This document shows, in pieces, positions 16,758 through 26,463 of a stretch of DNA of 64,000 bases (position 1 is the stretch's first letter; each line of letters begins with the position of its first letter). Under the pieces are notes generated by a model that worked only from the letters and a program-made list of their open reading frames with translations, was not told where the DNA came from and did no database searches. Source of the DNA: Rikenella sp031549665 (lineage in GTDB: Bacteria; Bacteroidota; Bacteroidia; Bacteroidales; Rikenellaceae). A program made the position numbers and the translations under genes. The stretch lies in assembly GCA_031549665.1 (NCBI GenBank), contig JAVBPJ010000008.1:1-64000 (forward strand), in the 5' to 3' direction.

Positions 16758-19700
16758 ATGATACACCTCTTCCGCAACGCACAACAGCTATACGCCGTCC
16801 AGAACAACCGCCCGCTCCAGAGCGCCGAGATCGAAAAACTCGAATGGCTTTTCGAGGGAAAACACCTCGCGGCCGAATCGGTCGAGGGAACGTTCATCGG
16901 GCCGCGCCGCGAGATGATCACCCCCTGGAGCACCAATGCCGTTGAAATCACCCAAAACATGGGCCTCGAAGGCATCGTACGGATCGAAGAGTTTACTCCG
17001 GCGCAGGTCGACACGCCCTACGACAAGATGCTGTCGCGCCTGTACAAGGCCGTCGATCAGGAGGTGTTCACCATCAAAAAACAGCCCGAACCGGTCGTCG
17101 AAATCGACGACATTGCCCGCTACAACGCCGAGCAGGGACTGGCCCTGAGCGCGCACGAGATCGAGTACCTCGAAGGGTTGAGCCAAAAGATCGGCCGGCG
17201 GTTGACCGATTCGGAAGTGTTCGGCTTTTCGCAGGTCAATTCGGAACACTGCCGCCACAAAATCTTCAACGGCACCTTTGTGATCGACGGCGACACCAAG
17301 CCCGAGACCCTGTTCCAGCTCATCAAAAAAACCACCAAGACCCATCCGGGCCGCGTTGTTTCGGCCTACAAGGACAACTGCGCCTTTATCGAAGGGTCGC
17401 GGGTCGAGCAATTTGCCCCCGCCGACCACACCACCAGCGATTTTTACGGAACCGAAGAGTTTGAGAGCGTGATCTCGATCAAGGCCGAAACCCACAACTT
17501 CCCCACCACCGTCGAGCCGTTCAACGGCGCCGCCACCGGCACCGGAGGCGAGATCCGCGACCGCATCGCCGGAGGCAAGGGCGCTTTCCCCGTGGCCGGA
17601 ACCGCCTGCTACATGACCGCCTACCCCCGCCTGGAGGGAGGCCGTGCGTGGGAAAACTCCGCAGAAGCGATGGCCCCGCGCAACTGGCTGTACCAAACCC
17701 CCGAAGAGATTCTGATCAAAGCGTCGAACGGCGCTTCGGACTTCGGCAACAAGTTCGGCCAGCCGCTGCTGTGCGGATCGCTCTACACCTTCGAACACCA
17801 GGAGAACGGCAAGCGTTTCGCTTTCGACAAAGTGATCATGCTGGCCGGAGGCGTGGGCTACGGCAAAAAGATCGACAGCCTTAAGGACGAACCCGTCGCC
17901 GGCGACAAAGTCGTGCTGCTGGGCGGCGACAACTACCGCATCGGCATGGGCGGCGGCGCCGTGTCGTCCGTGGCTACGGGCGAATACGCCGACGCCATCG
18001 AGCTGAACGCCATCCAGCGATCGAACCCCGAAATGCAGCGCCGCGCCTACAACGCCATCCGCGCGCTGAGCGAAGAGTCGCACACCGCACAAGGCGAAGG
18101 CGCGAATCCCGTCATTTCGATCCACGACCACGGCGCCGGCGGACACCTCAACTGCCTTTCGGAACTGGTCGAGGCCACCGGGGGCCGTATCGACTTGGAC
18201 AAACTGCCCGTGGGCGACCCCACGCTCTCGGCCAAAGAGTTGGTAGGCAACGAATCTCAGGAGCGCATGGGCCTGGTGATGAAGCAGCAAGACCTGCCGC
18301 GCCTCGAAGCCATCTCCGCCCGCGAACGCTCGCCGATGTACGTGATCGGCGAAACCACCGGCGACATGCAGTTCACCTTTGTGAACAACAAAACGGGCGA
18401 AAAACCCATCGACCTGCAACTCAACGCCCTGTTCGGCGAAGCCCCGCGTACCGTGATGAACGACCGCACGGTGGTTGAAAGCTACCGCGCGCCCGAATAC
18501 AGCGCCGAGCGTATCGGCGAATACCTCGAGAACGTGCTGCAACTCGAAAGCGTGGCCTGCAAGGACTGGCTGACCAACAAGGTCGACCGCTCGGTAGGCG
18601 GCCGCACCGCCATGCAGCAGTGCGCCGGATCCGTACAGCTTCCGCTGAACGACTGCGCCGTCGTGGCGCAAGACTACCAGGGAATGCGCGGGATCGCCAC
18701 AGCCCTCGGACACGCTCCCGCCGCCGCGCTGGCCGACCCCGCCAAAGGTTCGGTGCTGGCGATCGCCGAAGCGCTGACCAACATTGTCTTCGCCCCCATC
18801 GTCGGCGGACTCAGCGGCGTTTCGCTGAGCGCCAACTGGATGTGGCCCTGCAAAAACAAAGGCGAGGACGCCCGTCTGTACAAGGCTGTGCAGGCCGCCA
18901 GCGATTTTGCGCTGGCCCTGGGGATCAACATTCCCACCGGCAAAGATTCGCTGTCGATGACCCAGAAATACCCCGACGGCACGGCCGTCTACTCGCCCGG
19001 CACGGTGATCATCACCTCGGCGGGCGAAGTAACCGACCTCCGGTTGCCCGCCCGGGCCGCCCTGCGCGAGGCCGAGGGTTCTTCGCTCATTTACGTCGAT
19101 TTTTCGGGCGACGAACTGCGCCTGGGCGGCAGCGCCTTCGCACAGGCGGTGAACGCCGTGGGCTCGGACGTACCCACGGTAACCGATCCCGCTTACTTCG
19201 CCCGCGCTTTCGAGGCCGTGCAGTCGCTCGTCGGCGAGGGGCGCGTACTGGCCGGACACGACGTTTCGGCCGGAGGCCTGATCACCGCCCTGCTCGAAAT
19301 GACCTTCGGGGGCAACCGCGCCGGACTCGAAGTCGACCTGAACCCCCTGCGCGAAGCCGACCTGGTCAAAATCCTCTTCAGCGAGAAACCCGCCGTGTTG
19401 TTGCAGGTAGCCGACGCCGAGGGCGCATTGGCCACCCTCGACAAGATGGGCGTGGCGGCGCAGAAGATCGCCGCCGTCAACACCGCCCGCACTTTCGTCG
19501 TGCGCCACGACTGCTGCACCCGTCTGAGCCTCGACATCGACAGCCTGCGCGACACCTGGTACAAAACCTCGTACCTGCTCGACCGCAACCAAAGCACCCC
19601 CGCGCTGGCGGCGGAGCGCTACAACAACTACAAGCTGCAGGAACTCGTCTATAAGTTCCCCGCCTTGTTCAGCGGCAAGCTGGCCCAATACGGCATCGAC

Positions 19701-20480
19701 CCGCGCCGCAAAACCCGAACGGGCATCAAAGCCGCCATCATCCGCGAAAAAGGGTGCCAGTGCGAACGCGAAACCGCCTGGATGATGCACCTGGCGGGCA
19801 TGGACGTGAAAGACGTACACATGACCGACCTGATCGCCGGACGCGAAACGCTCGAAGAGGTGAACCTGATCGCCTTCGTGGGAGGATTTTCAAATTCGGA
19901 CGTACTGGGATCGGCCAAAGGATGGGCCGGAGCCTTCCTCTACAATCCCAAGGCCAAAGAGGCGCTGGAACGCTTCTACGCCCGTCCCGACACCCTGTCG
20001 ATCGGGATTTGCAACGGCTGCCAGTTGATGGTCGAACTGAACCTGATCATGCCCCGGGACGCCGAACGCCCCCGCATGTTGCACAACGACTCGCACAAGT
20101 TCGAGTCGGGCTTTGTGGGCGTAACCATCGCCGAAGCGAATCCTTCGGTGATGCTCAAATCGCTGGAGGGAAGCTCGCTGGGAGTTTGGATCTCGCACGG
20201 CGAAGGCAAGTTCCACTTGCCCGAACCCGAGGCCCACTACCACATCCCGATGAAGTACCTGCACGCCGGCTACCCCGCCAATCCCAACGGGAGCGCCTAC
20301 AACGCAGCGGCCATCTGCTCGGCCGACGGCCGCCACCTGGCCGTCATGCCCCACCTGGAACGCGCCCTGCGCCCCTGGAATTGGGCCCACTACCCCGCCG
20401 ACCGCCACGAAGACGAGGTGAGCCCCTGGATCGAAGCCTTTGTGAACGCCCGAAACTGGATTGCCGCAAACCGCAAGTAA
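16758..20480 (+). CDS. purL: Phosphoribosylformylglycinamidine synthase, large type
   Basis: 1240 aa, the large PurL with the glutaminase fused at the C-terminus. It converts FGAR + Gln + ATP to FGAM in purine synthesis. Order: N-terminal PurS-like part; linker with FGFSQVNSEHCRHKIFNG; AIR-synthase-like domains with AETHNFPTTVEPFNGAATGTGG; a second half with MWPCKNKGEDARLYKAV and GHDVSAGGLITALLEMTFGG; then a class I glutamine amidotransferase with nucleophile C1085 in SIGICNGCQLMVEL. The ATG at 16758 is the first start after the promoter box; a TTG at 16695 lies upstream of it. Confidence 0.96.
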   Translation: MIHLFRNAQQLYAVQNNRPLQSAEIEKLEWLFEGKHLAAESVEGTFIGPRREMITPWSTNAVEITQNMGLEGIVRIEEFTPAQVDTPYDKMLSRLYKAVDQEVFTIKKQPEPVVEIDDIARYNAEQGLALSAHEIEYLEGLSQKIGRRLTDSEVFGFSQVNSEHCRHKIFNGTFVIDGDTKPETLFQLIKKTTKTHPGRVVSAYKDNCAFIEGSRVEQFAPADHTTSDFYGTEEFESVISIKAETHNFPTTVEPFNGAATGTGGEIRDRIAGGKGAFPVAGTACYMTAYPRLEGGRAWENSAEAMAPRNWLYQTPEEILIKASNGASDFGNKFGQPLLCGSLYTFEHQENGKRFAFDKVIMLAGGVGYGKKIDSLKDEPVAGDKVVLLGGDNYRIGMGGGAVSSVATGEYADAIELNAIQRSNPEMQRRAYNAIRALSEESHTAQGEGANPVISIHDHGAGGHLNCLSELVEATGGRIDLDKLPVGDPTLSAKELVGNESQERMGLVMKQQDLPRLEAISARERSPMYVIGETTGDMQFTFVNNKTGEKPIDLQLNALFGEAPRTVMNDRTVVESYRAPEYSAERIGEYLENVLQLESVACKDWLTNKVDRSVGGRTAMQQCAGSVQLPLNDCAVVAQDYQGMRGIATALGHAPAAALADPAKGSVLAIAEALTNIVFAPIVGGLSGVSLSANWMWPCKNKGEDARLYKAVQAASDFALALGINIPTGKDSLSMTQKYPDGTAVYSPGTVIITSAGEVTDLRLPARAALREAEGSSLIYVDFSGDELRLGGSAFAQAVNAVGSDVPTVTDPAYFARAFEAVQSLVGEGRVLAGHDVSAGGLITALLEMTFGGNRAGLEVDLNPLREADLVKILFSEKPAVLLQVADAEGALATLDKMGVAAQKIAAVNTARTFVVRHDCCTRLSLDIDSLRDTWYKTSYLLDRNQSTPALAAERYNNYKLQELVYKFPALFSGKLAQYGIDPRRKTRTGIKAAIIREKGCQCERETAWMMHLAGMDVKDVHMTDLIAGRETLEEVNLIAFVGGFSNSDVLGSAKGWAGAFLYNPKAKEALERFYARPDTLSIGICNGCQLMVELNLIMPRDAERPRMLHNDSHKFESGFVGVTIAEANPSVMLKSLEGSSLGVWISHGEGKFHLPEPEAHYHIPMKYLHAGYPANPNGSAYNAAAICSADGRHLAVMPHLERALRPWNWAHYPADRHEDEVSPWIEAFVNARNWIAANRK

Positions 20481-20492
20481 TCCTCCGCAGCG

Positions 20493-20858
20493 ATGAATAT
20501 CGAGGATGTTCGGGCCTACTGCCTGTCAAGGCCCCACGCCGCCGAGTCGTTTCCTTTCGACGAGGATACGCTGGTGTTCAAGGCGGGGAACGCGGCCGAA
20601 GCGAAGATGTTCGCGGCCGTCTCCCTGAGCAAGCCCGATTACCTGCTGCTGAAGTGCGACCCCGACCGGGCCGTCGAGCTGCGCGAGCGGCACCATCCCC
20701 ACATCGAACCCGGCTACCATTGCAACAAACGCCACTGGAACGGCCTGTGGCTCAACGGCCGGCTCGACGACTCGCTGGTGCGCGAGCTGATCGACCACTC
20801 GCACGCGCTGGTGGTCGCCTCGCTCAAACGTTCCACCCGCCTCGAACTGGGCATATAA
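20493..20858 (+). CDS. MmcQ/YjbR family protein
   Basis: 121 aa, the usual length of the family. It begins MNIEDVRAYCLSRPHAAESFPF and contains the typical KMFAAVSL and HHPHIEPGYHCNKRHWNGLWL (split here: GYHCNKRHWNG) segments, then DDSLVRELIDHSHALVVASL. The fold resembles CyaY-like DNA-binding domains; the physiological role is not established. It lies 12 nt after purL and is probably on the same transcript. Confidence 0.88.
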   Translation: MNIEDVRAYCLSRPHAAESFPFDEDTLVFKAGNAAEAKMFAAVSLSKPDYLLLKCDPDRAVELRERHHPHIEPGYHCNKRHWNGLWLNGRLDDSLVRELIDHSHALVVASLKRSTRLELGI

Positions 20859-20916
20859 CTTCCTTTTACCGAACCGGATTTTCCGCCGCTCCCCCACCGG
20901 GAAACGCACCCATAAA

Positions 20917-20948
20917 AAAGCCGCCCGGGAGCATTCCCAGGCGGCTTT
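20917..20948. terminator. Bidirectional terminator, purL-yjbR / CoA-transferase gene
   Basis: Stem AAAGCCGCC-GGGA / TCCC-GGCGGCTTT with one C-A mismatch and a GCAT loop. It is flanked by A and T tracts, the classic form of a two-way intrinsic terminator between convergent genes. Confidence 0.85.
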
Positions 20949-20986
20949 GAATCATTGGTAAAGCGAGGCCGGAAAGCCTCCCTGCG

Positions 20987-22318
20987 CTATTGGCACTCGC
21001 ACTCTTCGCAGTAGGCCTTGACGTAGGTGTGGTGCGACCCGAAGCGGTCGAAAGCGGCCCGGTCGAGTTCTTCGCGGTGGTCGGGGTGCGCCACGCTGAT
21101 CAGGGCGCGGGCGCGTTCCTGCAGGGTTTTTCCGTACAGGTCGACCGCACCGAACTCGGTGACGAACCAGTGCATGTGGGCGCGGGTGGTAACCACGCCG
21201 GCCCCGAGGCTCAGGGTAGGCGAAATTTTGCTCAGCCCCTTGTTCGTGGACGAGGGCATGGCGATGATGGCCTTGCCCCCTTTCGAAAGCGAAGCCCCGT
21301 AGATAAAATCGACCTGTCCGCCCACGCCCGAGTAGTGCTTGGTTCCGAGCGAGTCGGCGCAAATCTGACCCGTGAGGTCGACCTGCAGGGCCGAGTTGAT
21401 GGCCGTTACTTTCGGGTTTTTGGCAATGTTGAACGGATCGTTCGTATAGCCCACGTCCATCATCAACACGCCGGGGTTGTCGTCGATAAAGTCGTACACC
21501 CGTTGCGAACCCATCAGGAAGGTCGACACCATTTTACCGCGGTCGATGGCCTTGTTGCGGCCGTTGATGATCCCTTTTTCCACCAGCGGCAGCACGCCGT
21601 CGGCGAACATTTCGGTGTGGATTCCCAGGTCTTTGTGGTTGCCCAGTTGGGCCAGCACGGCGTTCGGAATGGCTCCGATGCCCATCTGGAGGCAGGCTCC
21701 GTCCTCGATCAGGGCGGCGCAATGTTTTCCGATGGCCACTTCCACCTCGGTGGGTTCGGTAAAGTGGGCCTCTTCGAGCGGTTTGTCCTCTTCGCAGAAG
21801 ATGTCGATCATCGAAGCGTGGATCAGGGCGTCGCCAAAGGCGCGGGGTACGTATTTATTGACTACGGCGATCACGTGGTCGGCGCACTCAACGGCGGCCA
21901 GGGTGGCGTCGACCGATGTTCCGAGCGACACATACCCGTGTTTGTCGGGCGGCGAAACCTGAATCATCGCCACGTTGATCGGCAGCGCGCCGCAGCGGTA
22001 CAGCTTTTGCGTCTCGCTCAGGAATACCGGGATGTAGTCGGCAAAACCCGCCTGGGTCTGTTTGCGAAGGTTCCCTCCCACAAAAAACTGGTCGGCCTGA
22101 AAAACGCCCGAGTACTTCGAGTCGGCGTAGGGGGCGGCTCCTTCGGTGTGCAGGTGGTGGATGTGCACATCCTTCAACTCGCCGCGGTCGCCGCGGGCCA
22201 TCAATGCATGAATTAAGCATTCGGGGGCGCTGGCCACCGAACTCAGGTGAATGTGGTCTCCATTTTTGACCACTTTGACTGCCTCTTCGGGCGAAACGAT
22301 TTTGTAGGCTTGATTCAT
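20987..22318 (-). CDS. Acetyl-CoA hydrolase / CoA-transferase family protein
   Basis: 443 aa, family I CoA-transferase of the 4-hydroxybutyrate/succinate type. N-terminal domain: GDHIHLSSVASAPECLIHAL. C-terminal domain: LGIHTEMFADG with the likely catalytic Glu, followed by the CoA-binding HYSGVGGQVDFIYGA and SLGAGVVTTRAHMHWFVTEFGAVDLYGKTLQER. It probably moves CoA between acyl groups in fermentation (acetate, succinate, propionate or butyrate); the substrate cannot be fixed from sequence. The extreme C-terminus AYCEECECQ holds three cysteines, an uncommon ending. It is a single-gene unit. Confidence 0.87.
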   Translation of the reverse strand: MNQAYKIVSPEEAVKVVKNGDHIHLSSVASAPECLIHALMARGDRGELKDVHIHHLHTEGAAPYADSKYSGVFQADQFFVGGNLRKQTQAGFADYIPVFLSETQKLYRCGALPINVAMIQVSPPDKHGYVSLGTSVDATLAAVECADHVIAVVNKYVPRAFGDALIHASMIDIFCEEDKPLEEAHFTEPTEVEVAIGKHCAALIEDGACLQMGIGAIPNAVLAQLGNHKDLGIHTEMFADGVLPLVEKGIINGRNKAIDRGKMVSTFLMGSQRVYDFIDDNPGVLMMDVGYTNDPFNIAKNPKVTAINSALQVDLTGQICADSLGTKHYSGVGGQVDFIYGASLSKGGKAIIAMPSSTNKGLSKISPTLSLGAGVVTTRAHMHWFVTEFGAVDLYGKTLQERARALISVAHPDHREELDRAAFDRFGSHHTYVKAYCEECECQ

Positions 22319-22353
22319 AAAGGGTTACGGGTTTTGATTGCTTTTCGAGGTGC

Positions 22354-22361
22354 CAAAGTTA
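22354..22361 (-). promoter_or_regulatory. -7 box TAACTTTG for the CoA-transferase gene
   Basis: Perfect TAnnTTTG on the minus strand, 36 bp upstream of the ATG at 22318. It is back-to-back with the 22373 box, 11 bp apart. Confidence 0.6.
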
Positions 22362-22372
22362 GATAACTTTCC

Positions 22373-22380
22373 TATCTTTA
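22373..22380 (+). promoter_or_regulatory. -7-like box TATCTTTA for the 22408 gene
   Basis: Match to TAnnTTTG with a final A, 27 bp before the ATG at 22408. Confidence 0.45.
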
Positions 22381-22407
22381 CCGCATATACCGATCAAAGA
22401 GTTTTTC

Positions 22408-23334
22408 ATGAACCGTTCCCGCCTGCTCGCCGCGTTTTTCCTGTCGGCCGCGTCCCTGTCGGCCTCCCGCGCCGAAGAACCCGCAACACCCGTCGATCTC
22501 TACACCACCTCGGACAACATTTGCTTCAACGAGGGAAGTGTTGCGTTCAAGGGAGGCGTGCTGCTTTCGAACTTCGGGGGCGACCGGCTCGACCCCCTCA
22601 ACCGCGACGGCAAGGGCTACATCGTATCGCTCACCAACGAAGGGTCGAGGGTATTGATCCCCGCCCGCGGAGTCCTGAACGCCCCCAAGGGAATGGCCGT
22701 CAAGGACGACTGCCTGTTCATCGCCGACGTGGGTTGCGTGGTGGTTTACAACCTCAAGCGGTTGACCCAGCCCCCCGTAAAAATCGAGTTCCCGGCCGAG
22801 GAAGTGTACGTGAACGACATCATTGCGCTGGACGACCTGCTGCTGGTTTCGGTAACCAACACCGGACACATCTATTCGATCGACGTGCGCGACTGCGAAC
22901 AGCTCGACCACGCCCTGCCCAAACAGGTGGCCACCATTCCGGGAGCCAACGGGCTGGCCGAACACGAAGGCACGCTCTACATCGCATCCTATAACCCGAA
23001 CGGCAAGCCCGACGCATCAAACGTCATCTACGCCGTCGACCTGACCGCCCCCGGCGCCACTCCGCAAAACCTGCTGGGCGACCGGATCGGACTGTACGAC
23101 GGGCTGGCCGTAAGCGCCGACGGGTCGAAACTCTATTTCACCAACTGGGCCGGAGAAAAATGTCCGGAGGGGACCACCGGCGAGGTGGGAGTGATCGAAC
23201 TCAACAACGGCAACCAGGTAACGGTACTTCCCGTGGGCGTTCCGTTGCAGGGGCCTGCGGACATCTGCATCTCGGGCGGATTCCTCTACATCCCCGACCT
23301 GCCCGCCAGCAAGCTCTACATGTTGGCCCTTTAG
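22408..23334 (+). CDS. Secreted beta-propeller protein (SMP-30/NHL-like)
   Basis: 308 aa with a clear signal peptide (MNRSRLLAAFFLSAASLSASRAEE). The body has repeated blades with the pattern 'APKGMAVKDDCLFIADVG', 'VNDIIALDDLLLVSVTNTG', 'GANGLAEHEGTLYIASYN', 'YDGLAVSADGSKLYFTNW' and 'GPADICISGGFLYIPDLPASKLYML', typical of SMP-30/gluconolactonase-type six-bladed propellers. It probably acts in the periplasm; the ligand or reaction is unknown. It starts a cluster with the helicase gene 13 nt downstream, although the two have no obvious functional link. Confidence 0.75.
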   Translation: MNRSRLLAAFFLSAASLSASRAEEPATPVDLYTTSDNICFNEGSVAFKGGVLLSNFGGDRLDPLNRDGKGYIVSLTNEGSRVLIPARGVLNAPKGMAVKDDCLFIADVGCVVVYNLKRLTQPPVKIEFPAEEVYVNDIIALDDLLLVSVTNTGHIYSIDVRDCEQLDHALPKQVATIPGANGLAEHEGTLYIASYNPNGKPDASNVIYAVDLTAPGATPQNLLGDRIGLYDGLAVSADGSKLYFTNWAGEKCPEGTTGEVGVIELNNGNQVTVLPVGVPLQGPADICISGGFLYIPDLPASKLYMLAL

Positions 23335-23347
23335 CCCTTCCGCGGCC

Positions 23348-26300
23348 ATGGGGCAGATCAAAATCCTGAAGGCCTCGGCCGGCTCGGGCAAAACCTACCG
23401 GTTGGCCTACGAGTACCTGCGCGGGGTGGTGGAACACCCCGAACGCTACCGTTCGACCCTGGCCGTTACCTTCACCAACAAAGCCACCGAAGAGATGAAA
23501 CGGCGCATTGTCGCCGGACTCGACCAATTGGCCCGGGGCCGGGGAGCCTACCTCGCCGAACTTGTCGCCGACACGGGACTGCCCGCCGAGCGGATCGTTC
23601 AAAACGCCCGGGTGGCCATGGCGCTCATCCTGCACGACTACTCCCGGTTTTCGGTATCGACCATCGACAAGTTTTTCCAGCGCGTTTCGCGGGCTTTTTT
23701 CAAGGAGATGGGACTCGACTTGGACTACACCGTCGAGATCGACCAAAAAATCATCCTGGCCGAAGCCGTGGCCTCGCTGCTCGACCACACGGCCACCGAC
23801 CCCGTCCTGCGCGGGTGGATCGAGCAACTGATGGAGGGATACGCCGAACAGGGAAAGAGCAACCGGCGGCTCGAGGGCGAACTGTTGCGCATGGGCGAGA
23901 CCCTTTTTCGGGAGAGCTACCAACCCAACGCGCTGCCTCCCGAGGAGCTGTCCGCCCGGTTCGAAGCCATCGGCGCCGAACTGCAAAAACAGTGGATCCC
24001 CATACAGGCCGACGCCGAGGAGGCGCTCCGGATCATCGAACAGGCGGGCCTGCAACCCGACGATTTCTTTCAGGGCAAAAGGGGATTTGCTGCAGCCTTG
24101 ACCCGCTGGGCTTCCTACAAACGCCTGCCGCTCAACGGCGAACTTTCGATCAGCTCATTCTACGCCGCCGCGATGGAAGATTCCGAGGGCTGGTTTGCCA
24201 AAAAATCGCCGCACCGCCCCCTGCTTTCCGGCCTTGCCGACACGTTGATGCCGCTGGTGCAGTCGGTCGGTCGGCAGGTCGAACGGTTGCAAGAGGCCCA
24301 CACCAGCTACCTGCTGATCCGCGAGAACCTGGGCAAAAGCCTGCTGCTGGGCAAACTCGACGCCGAGGTCGAAGCGGTGTGCGCCCGCCGCAACGTGGTG
24401 TTGCTGCAACGCACGGTCGATCTGGTACACCGGCTCGTGAGCGGCAACGACGCGCCCTTTATCTACGAAAAGGTGGGCGGCACGTACGACCGCTACCTGA
24501 TCGACGAATTTCAGGACACCTCGCAAAAGCAGTGGGAAAACTTCCAGCCGCTGCTCGAAAACGCACTGGCCGCCACCGAGGGCGATGCCGCGCTGCTGAT
24601 CGGCGACGTCAAACAGTCGATCTACCGCTGGCGGGGCGGAAGCTGGCGCGTTCTGGGGTCGGAAGCCGAGGAGCGGTTCGCCGGACAGCTCGCTCCCACC
24701 GCCCCCATGACCACCAACTGGCGCAGCGAACGCAACATCATCGACTTCAACAACCACCTGATCGGCCACGCCGTCGAGCAGGACCAACGGCAGATCGCCT
24801 CCCTGCTTCCCGCCTCGGCGGAGTGGGACGAACTGCGGGGATTGCTCGAACACTCGTACCGGGACTCCCGGCAACAGGCCAACCCGGCCCGCGAACAGGC
24901 CGCTCCGGAGGGGTATGCCGAAATCACCCCCTGCCTGCGCAGCGAACAGTACACCCTGTTGGCGCAACGGGTCGAGGAACTTACCACGCGGGGCTACCCC
25001 CTGCGCCAGATCGCCGTGCTGACCCGCACCCGGAAGCAGGCCGAGGAGGCGGCCCACGCGCTGCTCCAGGCCGGGTTCGCCATCATCAGCCCCGAAGCCC
25101 TGCTGCTGGCGAGTTCGCCCGTGGTGGGGTTTGTCGTCGCCCTGTTCCGCCTGGCCCTCGATCCCGCCCACCCCGTGGCCCGCGCCCAGTACAACGCTTT
25201 CCTCGGACGGTCCTACACCGATGCGATCGACCCGGCCGGGGGCGCCTTGCTCGAAGAGTTGCCCCGCCGTCCGTCGGTCGAAGCCTTCGAACGGGTGGTG
25301 GCCCACTTTGCGCTGGGCGAACGGCCGAACGACGTAGCTTTCCTGCAGGCGTTCGGGCAAGAGGTGTTCGCCCTGCACCGCGAGGGGTATTCCGACCTGC
25401 GGGCCGTACTCAACTGGTGGGAAGAGCAACAGGGGAAAAAGACCCTCTACCTACCCTCCGAGCAGGACGCCGTAACCATCCTCACGATCCACAAAGCCAA
25501 GGGGCTGGAATTTCCGTGCGTGCTGATCCCCTCGTGCGACTGGAGCCTGCTTCCCCGCCCGGGCGGGCTGTTGTGGTGCCGGTCCGACCGAGCGCCCTTC
25601 GACCGGCTCGACCGCCTGCCCGTCCCCTACAAAAAAGCGACGCTGGGAAGCTGTTTCTCCGGAGATTACCTGCGCGAGAGCGTCTACTCCCACATCGACA
25701 ACATCAACCTGCTGTACGTGGCACTGACCCGCGCGGGCCGCGAACTTTACCTGTTCTACGACAGCGCGGGCGTGCAGGCGGGTAGCGTAAACAGCCTGGT
25801 GGATTCGTTTTGCGACTGGTCGGAGCTGCGCCGCGAGGGCGATTCGTTCTGTTTCGGGGAGAAAGGCTACATCACGCAGCCCGCGGCAGCCGCGCCCGAA
25901 AGTCTCCGTTTCCTGGAGCGCCTCCCCTCGCGCGAGGCGGCGCAGAACATTCGGATCAGCCTGGCCTCGGACCGCTATTTCGGCAACGACCACGACGACG
26001 TGTCGCCCCGCCGGTACGGCATCACCATGCACCGCCTGTTCAGCCGGATCGAAACGGTGGACGACCTGCCCGGCGCGCTGGAGCGGATGATCCTGGGCGG
26101 CGAGATCGCCCCCGCCGACCGCGACCGCATCGAAACGCTGGCCGCCGAGGCGCTCCGGCAGCCCGTCGTCGCCCAATGGTTCGACCCCGAAGCCGGATGG
26201 AGGATCCGCAGCGAACAGGAGATTCTGGTGCGGGAAGGGAACCGCCGCCCCGACCGCGTGATGACCCGCGGCGACCAGGCGCGTGTGGTCGACTACAAAT

Positions 26301-26449
26301 TCGGCGCGCTGCAAAGGCCCGAATACCGCCGGCAGGTGGAAAATTACCTTCAACTGTTGCAACAGATGGGATATTCCGACGTTTTGGGTTACCTTTGGTA
26401 CGTCGAACAGGGAGCGATTGAGGAGGTAACGACACCCACACCTGCTTAA
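23348..26449 (+). CDS. UvrD/RecB-type helicase-nuclease (AddA-like)
   Basis: 1033 aa. Superfamily 1 helicase: Walker A ASAGSGKT at residues 9-16, TNKATEEMKRRI (motif Ia), DEFQDTSQKQW (motif II, D386/E387), IGDVKQSIYRWRGG (motif III), TILTIHKAKGLEFPCVLIP (motif V) and LLYVALTRAGRELY (motif VI). The C-terminal PD-(D/E)XK nuclease contains VVDYKFG (D982, K984). It probably processes double-strand ends for recombination. The AddB partner is not encoded next to it. The ATG at 23348 places Walker A at the normal distance. Confidence 0.9.
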   Translation: MGQIKILKASAGSGKTYRLAYEYLRGVVEHPERYRSTLAVTFTNKATEEMKRRIVAGLDQLARGRGAYLAELVADTGLPAERIVQNARVAMALILHDYSRFSVSTIDKFFQRVSRAFFKEMGLDLDYTVEIDQKIILAEAVASLLDHTATDPVLRGWIEQLMEGYAEQGKSNRRLEGELLRMGETLFRESYQPNALPPEELSARFEAIGAELQKQWIPIQADAEEALRIIEQAGLQPDDFFQGKRGFAAALTRWASYKRLPLNGELSISSFYAAAMEDSEGWFAKKSPHRPLLSGLADTLMPLVQSVGRQVERLQEAHTSYLLIRENLGKSLLLGKLDAEVEAVCARRNVVLLQRTVDLVHRLVSGNDAPFIYEKVGGTYDRYLIDEFQDTSQKQWENFQPLLENALAATEGDAALLIGDVKQSIYRWRGGSWRVLGSEAEERFAGQLAPTAPMTTNWRSERNIIDFNNHLIGHAVEQDQRQIASLLPASAEWDELRGLLEHSYRDSRQQANPAREQAAPEGYAEITPCLRSEQYTLLAQRVEELTTRGYPLRQIAVLTRTRKQAEEAAHALLQAGFAIISPEALLLASSPVVGFVVALFRLALDPAHPVARAQYNAFLGRSYTDAIDPAGGALLEELPRRPSVEAFERVVAHFALGERPNDVAFLQAFGQEVFALHREGYSDLRAVLNWWEEQQGKKTLYLPSEQDAVTILTIHKAKGLEFPCVLIPSCDWSLLPRPGGLLWCRSDRAPFDRLDRLPVPYKKATLGSCFSGDYLRESVYSHIDNINLLYVALTRAGRELYLFYDSAGVQAGSVNSLVDSFCDWSELRREGDSFCFGEKGYITQPAAAAPESLRFLERLPSREAAQNIRISLASDRYFGNDHDDVSPRRYGITMHRLFSRIETVDDLPGALERMILGGEIAPADRDRIETLAAEALRQPVVAQWFDPEAGWRIRSEQEILVREGNRRPDRVMTRGDQARVVDYKFGALQRPEYRRQVENYLQLLQQMGYSDVLGYLWYVEQGAIEEVTTPTPA

Positions 26450-26463
26450 ACCGCTCAATCACA

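Noticed and set aside
16788..19820. 1010-codon open frame antisense to purL
   Set aside because: It mirrors purL codons, is rich in Val, Gly, His and Gln, and has no recognisable domain. purL itself is unambiguous.
26390..26397. TACCTTTG inside the 3' end of the helicase gene, 66 bp before the S9 peptidase ATG
   Set aside because: It encodes the conserved Y-L-W of the nuclease domain and has no -33 element. A promoter here is possible but unsupported.
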